28,271 nt of DNA, from positions 1-28,271 of the forward strand of contig JANNXV010000216.1 of assembly GCA_031409815.1 (NCBI GenBank). The letters run 5' to 3'. The position numbers and the translations under genes were made by a program. Numbering within the stretch: position 1 is the stretch's first letter; each line of letters opens with the position of its first letter. This stretch comes from JANLUX01 sp031409815. Lineage in GTDB: Bacteria > Bacteroidota > Bacteroidia > AKYH767-A > OLB10. Shown piece after piece: positions 22,194 through 28,271 of this stretch. The notes under the pieces were generated by a model. The model had not been told where the DNA came from. It saw only the letters and a program-made list of their open reading frames with translations, and made no database searches.

Positions 22194-23005
22194 TGGAAAT
22201 TCAAGATTACATATCGTCAGGTATTTTAGAAAGCTATGTGCTGGGCTTAGCAACACCGGAAGAATCGGAATTGGTGCTTAAGTTGATGGGTCAATATCCC
22301 GAAGTGCGGGCTGAAATCGAAAAAATTGAAGAAGCACTTTTAAATTATGCGGAGCATGCAGCTGATAAACCTTCAGCCAGTGTGAAGGCAAAGTTATTGA
22401 GCCAAATTAGTAACGAGACTCAGGAAAAAATTATAGTGCATCCTGCAGCAAAACAAGTTAAAGCAACAAGTGAGAATATGCGTTATTTGATAGCTGCATC
22501 AGTTACCTTATTTTTTGTGAGTGCAGCAATTAATTTTTATTTATATAATAACTGGCAACAAGCCGAACAAAAAATTGTGGCTTTAAATGCAGATAAAGTT
22601 CAACTGGCACAGGATTTTAACGTGCAACAAAGTCAGTTTAAGGAGATGGAAAACAACTTGTCTTTTCTTCAATCTCCATACAATAAACCAGTTTTATTAA
22701 AAGGATTGCCGTTGTCGCCAAATGCTATGGCCATGGTTTATTGGAATACTCAAACGCATGTTGTTTATATCAACACACAAGATCTGCCAACACCTCCTGC
22801 CGGAAAACAATATCAATTATGGGCTTTAGCCGGAGGGCAACCAATTGATGCCGGTGTTTTTGAAGTAAATGATTCGGTAAGTATGCAAAAGATGAAAACA
22901 ATCATCAACGCTGAAGCTTTTGCGGTTACGCTTGAAAATTCAGGAGGCAGTGCAACTCCTACTATGACAGCCATGTATTTGATGGGTGCAATTGCTCAAC
23001 TTTAA
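22193..23005 (+). CDS. RskA-type anti-sigma factor
   Basis: This encodes 270 residues starting at GTG. A cytoplasmic N-terminal anti-sigma domain (about 1-70, SGILESYVLGLATPEESELVLKLM, lacking the zinc HxxxCxxC) would hold the ECF sigma. One membrane helix (97-117) is followed by a coiled coil (about 119-160). The C-terminal periplasmic RskA domain comes last (about 165-270, MAMVYWNTQTHVVYINTQDLPTPPAGKQYQLWAL and DAGVFEV). The family sequesters its sigma until proteolysis at the membrane releases it. Its start overlaps the sigma stop by a single base. Confidence 0.93.
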   Translation: MEIQDYISSGILESYVLGLATPEESELVLKLMGQYPEVRAEIEKIEEALLNYAEHAADKPSASVKAKLLSQISNETQEKIIVHPAAKQVKATSENMRYLIAASVTLFFVSAAINFYLYNNWQQAEQKIVALNADKVQLAQDFNVQQSQFKEMENNLSFLQSPYNKPVLLKGLPLSPNAMAMVYWNTQTHVVYINTQDLPTPPAGKQYQLWALAGGQPIDAGVFEVNDSVSMQKMKTIINAEAFAVTLENSGGSATPTMTAMYLMGAIAQL

Positions 23006-23224
23006 ATTTCTTTTATCTTTTACTATTAATAGTTTCACTTGTAATTAAATTATTAATTGCATTTTGAATGTGTAATGCGTTTATTTGAACGAGCTTGATC
23101 TATTTTTTTTACTTCTTATCAGTTTTTTTTGAATTCATTAAATCCAACCATTGATTAATCACGTTTGTTTATTTAATGACGTCAATGATTATTCAATTTT
23201 AAACTATTTAAAAAAAACAAAAAA

Positions 23225-25309
23225 ATGAAAAAACCAATAACAAAAATTGCACGGGTAGTTGGGTTATTATCCGTAGCCGCAGTATTCACGTTTCTATCCG
23301 TTAAATCAGGATGGTTAACGGCTTCTAGCCATCGAGAAGCTCCACTAATTGCTAACGATCCATTGGCCGATAACACCGATTTATATGTGTTTCGTAGCCC
23401 CAATGATCAGAACACTGTAACTATTATTGCTAATTACATTCCTGCCGAATTACCTCAGGGTGGTCCCAATTATTATTCGTTTGGTGAAGATGTTCGTTAT
23501 GAAGTGCATGTTAAAAATGATCCAGCAACCGCAGGTGACGATATTATTTATCGATTCGAATTTACTCAGGTTAATCAAGATCCTTCCACGTTTTTCAACA
23601 TCCGTTTAGGCCAACAAAACTTAAAAACAACTTACAATTGTAATCGCAGTATTGATGGTGGAATTAGTTGGACAACAATTGTTACCAATGGAATTGTTCC
23701 ACCAAACAATATTGGTCCAAGATCAATAACAAGTGGAGTTGGATTAAATGCCGCATCGTATAAAGATGTTAGCAATGGAGCAATAATTACAGCTACAACC
23801 GGAGAAACCATTTTCTGTGGTCCTACTGATGATCCATTCTTTGTTGACTTAGGTGGTATTTTTGATTTGGGTGGCTCGCGTGCAGGCAAAGGTGCTCGCG
23901 ATGGTTTAGCGTGTAAAAACATTCATGCCATCTGTATTAAAGCGCCAATTTCTACATTACAGAAAGATAATAAGCAAGTTTCTCAAGCGGTAAATATTCT
24001 TGATTCAGATTTTATTATTGGAGTGTATGCTACTGCAAGTCGTCAAATGACAACAGTACGCAGCGAAACCGGAGGTAAACCAACCAATAGCGGAAAATGG
24101 ATTCAGATTTCACGATTGGGTATGCCATTAACAAACGAAGTAATAATGCCAGTCGGACAAAAGGATTATTGGAATTCACTTACACCATATAACGAAGATC
24201 CTGCATTGGATGTGTATTTTACCAATCCTGAATTAGCTCTTTACATGGATAACAGTCAGTTTGGTGGCGCTGTTCCGGGTTTATCAAAACTTCGTATTCA
24301 AAGAAACTCTTTACAAGGATTCGATTTTGGAAATGGTCATGATGGACTTGCAGGTTTACTTGGTAATCCTGCAACAACAGGAACTGCATTTGATGTTAAC
24401 TTGTTTGGTAACTATTTACTTCGTCCGGGTCAACCACGCTCGGTTGATTTGTTGCCAATATTTTTAACGGGAGTTCCAAACCTTGCACCTTATCAATTGG
24501 CTACCGGTAAAGGTGGCAATCCTCTGGCGGCAGGCAAACCATTTATCAATAACTTTCTTCCAACATTTGGTGATATGCTTCGCCTAAATATGGCCGTTCC
24601 AAGCACGCCTCGTTATGACCCGAATTTTAGTTCATTGGGATTATTAAAGGCAGCAGTGCTAGGTCTAACAGATCCAGCTTACAATTCTTCAACAGCATTG
24701 CAATTTATTCCAAACATGGATGGATTCCCTAACGGACGCAGGTTAGAAGATGATGTTACTCGTATTGAATTGCAAGCAGTAAGCGGAGTAGTGCTTGCAG
24801 CAATAGGATTATGGTATGATGATTATACAGCAGGAAGTCCAAACCCAGTTACTCCACAGTTGTTGAATGTTTTAAATTATACAACCGGAGTGGAGAAAAA
24901 CGATTTGCCTTTGAGAAATCAATTTCCTTATCTCGCATTACCTAAAGCAGGAACCAGCGATTGTGGTGGTGGAGCAGTTGCATTTAACAGCAGTGCGCTT
25001 TATCCCGGAAACGATGCAAGTATGAAATTAGGGGCACCTGAAATAATGATGAGCCAAAATTATCCGAACCCGGCAAAGACACAAACCACTTTTAAATACA
25101 GAGTTTCTAAGGACAATACCACACTTTCAATTAAAATTTATGATCAGGAAGGCAGCGTATTAGATGTTCCGGTGCAAAACAAAACGATGGCTGCTGGCAC
25201 CTACGAGTTAAATTATGCCGTAGCGAAACTTAAAAGTGGAAATTACTATGCTGTTGTTGAGAACAACGATCAAACAGTGCAGTCGATTCGATTTACAGTA
25301 GTACAATAA
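23225..25309 (+). CDS. DUF4331 protein with type IX secretion C-terminal domain
   Basis: This encodes 694 residues. The N-terminus (1 to about 33) is a signal peptide. DUF4331 begins at SSHREAPLIANDPLADNTDLYVF (35 on) and fills most of the protein, with FTNPELALYMDNSQF and GFPNGRRLEDDVTRIELQ near its end. Residues about 610-694 (MSQNYPNPAKTQTTFKYRV to FTVVQ) form a type A sorting domain of the type IX secretion system, so it is predicted to cross the outer membrane and be surface-attached or released. DUF4331 has no known activity. An ECF sigma and anti-sigma pair lies directly upstream on the same strand, an arrangement I believe recurs in Bacteroidota. A strong terminator follows. Confidence 0.94.
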   Translation: MKKPITKIARVVGLLSVAAVFTFLSVKSGWLTASSHREAPLIANDPLADNTDLYVFRSPNDQNTVTIIANYIPAELPQGGPNYYSFGEDVRYEVHVKNDPATAGDDIIYRFEFTQVNQDPSTFFNIRLGQQNLKTTYNCNRSIDGGISWTTIVTNGIVPPNNIGPRSITSGVGLNAASYKDVSNGAIITATTGETIFCGPTDDPFFVDLGGIFDLGGSRAGKGARDGLACKNIHAICIKAPISTLQKDNKQVSQAVNILDSDFIIGVYATASRQMTTVRSETGGKPTNSGKWIQISRLGMPLTNEVIMPVGQKDYWNSLTPYNEDPALDVYFTNPELALYMDNSQFGGAVPGLSKLRIQRNSLQGFDFGNGHDGLAGLLGNPATTGTAFDVNLFGNYLLRPGQPRSVDLLPIFLTGVPNLAPYQLATGKGGNPLAAGKPFINNFLPTFGDMLRLNMAVPSTPRYDPNFSSLGLLKAAVLGLTDPAYNSSTALQFIPNMDGFPNGRRLEDDVTRIELQAVSGVVLAAIGLWYDDYTAGSPNPVTPQLLNVLNYTTGVEKNDLPLRNQFPYLALPKAGTSDCGGGAVAFNSSALYPGNDASMKLGAPEIMMSQNYPNPAKTQTTFKYRVSKDNTTLSIKIYDQEGSVLDVPVQNKTMAAGTYELNYAVAKLKSGNYYAVVENNDQTVQSIRFTVVQ

Positions 25310-25331
25310 GAATTATTCAAACCCTTTTCAT

Positions 25332-25365
25332 AAACTTCGCACCAATTTTATGGTGCGGAGTTTTT
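25332..25365 (+). terminator. Intrinsic terminator after the DUF4331 gene
   Basis: A 13-bp stem, with one G-U pair, pairs 25332-25344 with 25351-25363 around ATTTTA; its core is TTCGCACCA with TGGTGCGGA. TTTTT closes it. It terminates the sigma, anti-sigma and DUF4331 unit. Confidence 0.92.
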
Positions 25366-25618
25366 ATCATTTATGTAAGTTGTCATTTATTATTTTAAGA
25401 CTCTCATTTTAGTTAGGTTATAAATCAAGCTAATTCATAAAAACAATATATTCTAACGTTGTTTCACTAATAGAATTAAATATCATATACATTAATTCTG
25501 ATCCCCCGCTGCCGCCAGCGTCCACGCTGGCTTGCCAAGAACATAAACAAATGGAGTTTTTGCATGGCAAAGTAACAAAACCTTTTACGTGTGATTTGTA
25601 AGCTCACTACAAAATATC
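25366..25618. other. Intergenic region with a GC-rich palindrome
   Basis: With the terminator this makes a gap of about 300 bp. It is AT-rich and lacks a credible ORF, except for an out-of-place GC-rich block at 25503-25535. Nothing else structured was found. Confidence 0.6.
25514..25531. repeat. GC-rich hairpin, REP-like
   Basis: GCCAGCG (25514-25520) pairs with CGCTGGC (25525-25531) around TCCA, preceded by CCCCGCTGCC. The base composition differs sharply from the AT-rich surroundings. No T-tract follows, so it is not a terminator for either neighbour. Such palindromes often belong to dispersed REP-like families; only one copy is in this window. Confidence 0.6.
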
Positions 25619-26044
25619 CTACACTCGTTTTACCGCTGCATCAATCATTCCCTTCAAAACTTTCAGATCAATCTCTTCTAACTTATTTATGTAAATGCAG
25701 CCAACACCAGTCATATGCTTACCTAACTTTTTAAGTGCAGCAGATTCTTTCTTAATATCCATCATAAGATACAACGATAGATTGGCTTTGCGCGGAGAAA
25801 AACCCATCCGTAGCCAGTCAACTTCTCTGCCGGTGGTGGGGCTTTTGTATCGTTTAGTGCCAAAACCAATAATGGAACTGCTCCATAATACCGGCTCTTC
25901 ACCGGTTGCTTTTTTCATCATTTCCAATAGCAAAAAACTGTCTTCACGCTTTTGTTCATCCGTCAGCTTATTGATAAAATCTTCTACACTTGCAGCTGTT
26001 GGTTTGGTTTTTATTTCAACCAGTTTCGATTTCTTTTCAGCCAT
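25619..26044 (-). CDS. DUF1801 domain protein
   Basis: This encodes 141 residues of the DUF1801 (YdhG-like) family. EDFINKLTDEQKREDSFLLLEMMKKATGEEPVLWSSSIIGFGTKRYKSPTTGREVDWLRMGFSPRK is followed by NLSLYLMM and LGKHMTGVGCIYINKLEEIDLKVLKGMI, all typical. The fold is known structurally in the family, but no biochemical function is established to my knowledge. There is no signal peptide; it is cytoplasmic. It is convergent with the DUF4331 gene, 300 bp away, and stands alone. Confidence 0.92.
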   Translation of the reverse strand: MAEKKSKLVEIKTKPTAASVEDFINKLTDEQKREDSFLLLEMMKKATGEEPVLWSSSIIGFGTKRYKSPTTGREVDWLRMGFSPRKANLSLYLMMDIKKESAALKKLGKHMTGVGCIYINKLEEIDLKVLKGMIDAAVKRV

Positions 26045-26155
26045 TTGAAATTGTTTTTTTAGATATATTAAGAACCATTAACTTTTAAAATTCTATTTTT
26101 TAAAACTATAGTTTGGTATTTCGAATTTTCAAGAATTACGGTGGAAGTATTTTGT

Positions 26156-26485
26156 TTACTCAAGCAAATAATACAACCCAACAAACACTACTAAAACAGA
26201 TAAGGATGTAAGGCCATAAAGAAACCAGTTATATAATTCAGGAACTGGGTTGGTTAGGCTAAGCAAACAACTTAAAAAGCCAATGCTTGCACCAATAAGC
26301 AAAATGATAAACGCAGTACTTTGTCTTCTGGCAAATTTTATTTTTTTTATTTCCTTCAGATGTACTTCAATCGATTCTGAATCATAACCCAAAGAATTCA
26401 GTTCACCAACAATTTTTTCAATAGCAGTATCGTCAGCAATCCATTTTTGAATTTTGGATTCGTTTATCGGAGTTGTTAAGGTCAT
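26156..26485 (-). CDS. Small two-TM membrane protein, function unknown
   Basis: This encodes 109 residues. The N-terminal half is cytoplasmic and helical (ESKIQKWIADDTAIEKIVGELNSLGYDSESIEVHLKEIKKIK), resembling a small UBA-like helical bundle. Two hydrophobic helices follow (about 58-77 and 86-107). No family is recognised. It is upstream of the DUF1801 gene on the same strand, about 110 bp apart, so co-transcription is possible but not shown. Start is the ATG at 26485. Confidence 0.72.
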   Translation of the reverse strand: MTLTTPINESKIQKWIADDTAIEKIVGELNSLGYDSESIEVHLKEIKKIKFARRQSTAFIILLIGASIGFLSCLLSLTNPVPELYNWFLYGLTSLSVLVVFVGLYYLLE

Positions 26486-26855
26486 GTTACCATTGATATA
26501 TCGTGTATCTACTATTTGTTATATACTACGAATTTATAAAATTTCTAATTTAGATTATTCTTTATTAACGAAAATATTTATAATTACCTTGTCTCTATGA
26601 ATGGGTTTCTAATGCAGAATAATGCAAATTAGAAAATCATTTCTTGTACGTTGAATCTGATTTCCGATATCGTTTTTCCATCATAGAAAGCAAATTAATA
26701 TCAACATTTATTTCACTTGATTTACTAATAACTTGATCCATAAATAAAAAGTAATTTTTTATCAACAAACCTGCCTTTCTTTCATTAATAACTTAATGTC
26801 TTATTTACCTTAATTTCTTCATTTACCCTACCTCCAATCACTACCTTTGCCCTCA
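26486..26855. other. Intergenic region before uvrD
   Basis: This 370-bp stretch is AT-rich. It holds a hairpin at 26606-26635 (TTTCTAAT with ATTAGAAA, plus GCA with TGC) and a possible 34-codon minus-strand ORF at 26637-26741 that I do not call as a gene. The uvrD promoter lies at its right end. No RNA gene was recognised. Confidence 0.6.
26842..26849 (+). promoter_or_regulatory. -7 box six bases before the uvrD start
   Basis: TACCTTTG is an exact TAnnTTTG match with only CCCTCA between it and the ATG at 26856. A leaderless or near-leaderless transcript is predicted. Confidence 0.65.
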
Positions 26856-28271
26856 ATGAGCGATTATTTAAATAAGCTTAACGAAATACAGCGTCAGGCT
26901 GTGATGTGCATACAAGGACCGGTAATGATTATTGCTGGTGCAGGCTCTGGCAAAACACGCGTGCTTACTCATCGAGTTGCATACCTTATGGAGCAGGGAA
27001 TCGATCCTTTTAATATCCTCGCCCTTACCTTTACTAATAAAGCAGCCCGCGAAATGAAAAACCGTGTAGCCACAGTTATGGGTAGCGAAGCACGTAATTT
27101 ATGGATGGGCACTTTTCACTCGGTATTTGCACGAATCCTTCGAATCGAAGGGCACAAGCTTGGTTATCCTGTAAATTTCTCTATTTATGATACCGATGAC
27201 AGCAAATCTCTTATAAAAGATATCTTGAAGGAACAAGGGCTGGATGATAAAGTTTACAAACCTTCATTAGTACTCAACCGTATTTCGTCCGCAAAAAATA
27301 ATTTATTTAACTACGTGGATTATCAGGCCAACACCGATCTGGTTAATGATGATAACCTCAGTGGCAAGCCAAAGATTGGTTTGATATTCGAACTATACAC
27401 CAAGCGCTGTTTCAAAGCAGGTGCTATGGATTTTGATGATATATTGTATAATACCTACCGCTTGCTTACTGAACATGTGGATGCATTGCACAAGTACCAG
27501 GATAAATTCCGCTATGTGATGGTGGATGAGTTTCAGGACACCAATTTTGCACAATATGTGGTTGTGAGAAAGTTGGCAGCGCGACATGAGAATATTTGCG
27601 TGGTGGGTGATGATGCACAAAGTATTTATGCCTTTAGAGGTGCTAACATTCAAAATATTTTAAATTTTGAGCGCGATTATCCCGATTTACAAACTTTTAA
27701 ATTAGAACAAAACTACCGCAGCACTAAAAACATTGTTGAAGCAGCCAATCAAATCATTGCCAACAATAAAGACCAGTTCAAAAAAAATGTTTACACCATT
27801 AACGAAGAAGGGCAAAAAATTAAAGTGCTTAAAGCCTCTACAGATAATGAGGAAGGACAAAAAATAGCTAACAGCATTTTTGAGATAAGAATGCAAAGCC
27901 AGGTGCATAATAACGATTTTGCAATCCTTTATCGCACCAACGCACAATCAAGATCTTTTGAAGAAGCCTTAAGAAAATTAAATATTCCTTATAAAATTTA
28001 CGGAGGTATTAGTTTTTACCAGCGCAAAGAAATTAAAGATTTGTTATCCTACTATAGAATCACCATCAATAACCATGATGATGAAAGTTTAAAACGGGTC
28101 ATTAATTATCCTGCTCGTGGTATTGGGCAAACCACCATTGATAAAATTACAATTGCGGCGGCTGAACATGACATTAGTTTGTGGACAGTGATTGAGAATT
28201 TAAAAGATTTTAATTTAGGCATTAATGCAGGCATTAGTGGAAAAATTTCAGATTTTGTAAGTCAAATCAAA
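26856..28271 (+). CDS. uvrD: UvrD/PcrA-type DNA helicase (5' part; cut by window end)
   Basis: The first 472 codons of an SF1A helicase are present, with no stop before the window end; full-length members have about 720-780 residues. The enzyme unwinds DNA 3' to 5' in excision and mismatch repair and clears replication blocks. The Q-motif LNEIQRQAV, Walker A AGAGSGKT (27-34), motif Ia LTFTNKAAREMKNRV, TFHSVFARIL, Walker B VMVDEFQDT, motif III VVGDDAQSIYAFRGA, motif IV LEQNYRST and the AILYRTNAQSR and YGGISFYQRKEIKDLLSYYR regions are all intact. The start is the ATG in ATGAGCGATTAT, supported by the -7 box just before it. Whether UvrD or PcrA is the better name cannot be told. Confidence 0.97.
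   Translation, partial: MSDYLNKLNEIQRQAVMCIQGPVMIIAGAGSGKTRVLTHRVAYLMEQGIDPFNILALTFTNKAAREMKNRVATVMGSEARNLWMGTFHSVFARILRIEGHKLGYPVNFSIYDTDDSKSLIKDILKEQGLDDKVYKPSLVLNRISSAKNNLFNYVDYQANTDLVNDDNLSGKPKIGLIFELYTKRCFKAGAMDFDDILYNTYRLLTEHVDALHKYQDKFRYVMVDEFQDTNFAQYVVVRKLAARHENICVVGDDAQSIYAFRGANIQNILNFERDYPDLQTFKLEQNYRSTKNIVEAANQIIANNKDQFKKNVYTINEEGQKIKVLKASTDNEEGQKIANSIFEIRMQSQVHNNDFAILYRTNAQSRSFEEALRKLNIPYKIYGGISFYQRKEIKDLLSYYRITINNHDDESLKRVINYPARGIGQTTIDKITIAAAEHDISLWTVIENLKDFNLGINAGISGKISDFVSQIK

Noticed and set aside
26637..26741. 34-codon minus-strand ORF as a gene
   Set aside because: Too short to distinguish from chance in AT-rich DNA, without a recognisable domain; kept only as a low-interest observation.
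1..28271. CRISPR array, prophage, restriction or other classical defence system
   Set aside because: No spaced identical repeats, cas genes, phage structural genes or nuclease/methylase sets were seen on either strand.

Overview
The window looks like a chromosomal segment of an AT-rich member of the Bacteroidota, probably near Chitinophagales or Sphingobacteriales. The evidence is a type IX secretion C-terminal domain on a secreted protein, initiator regions without Shine-Dalgarno sequences, promoter -7 boxes of the Bacteroidota form TAnnTTTG, a bacterial GH3-family protein, a PolX of the Bacteroidota type, and many signal-peptide beta-barrel proteins. No rRNA, plasmid, phage or CRISPR is visible. 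Species cannot be assigned from the sequence alone.

Layout. Positions 1-1690 form a small accessory islet. It holds the 3' end of a group II intron (domains V and VI), two orphan secreted or outer-membrane genes, and two direct copies of an 80-bp element made of two consecutive hairpins. Conserved core genes follow: typA (1911-3713), an outer-membrane barrel gene on the minus strand, polX (4655-6355), a GH3-family gene overlapping a secreted-protein gene, and a deoxynucleoside kinase gene. A strong bidirectional terminator separates the kinase from a minus-strand pair encoding an ECF sigma factor and a small membrane protein. Next come a 2-oxo acid dehydrogenase E2 gene, tRNA-Glu(TTC) and rpsT. 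A translationally coupled minus-strand membrane-protein pair (12836-14100) is divergent from an M16 zinc peptidase gene. Two convergent GNAT acetyltransferase genes, a GT-C-type membrane protein gene and cytidine deaminase follow.

From 18728 to 21537 lies a pyruvate dehydrogenase unit with E1 alpha and E2, but no E1 beta or E3. A four-helix-bundle gene broken by an in-frame TAG lies between the two. Short ACTCATAAC-type repeats surround these genes, and one appears to lie in frame within the E2 linker. Positions 21642-25309 hold an ECF sigma gene, its overlapping RskA-like anti-sigma gene, and a DUF4331 protein predicted to leave by type IX secretion. The last part has a DUF1801 gene, a small membrane protein gene and the first 472 codons of a UvrD/PcrA helicase, cut by the window end.

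Most of the window is housekeeping. The points most worth a second look are the tandem-hairpin repeats with the intron end at the left edge, the repeat family around the pdh genes, the near-zero leader lengths of several genes, and the PolX whose polymerase site looks lost. No clearly new multi-gene system could be shown.
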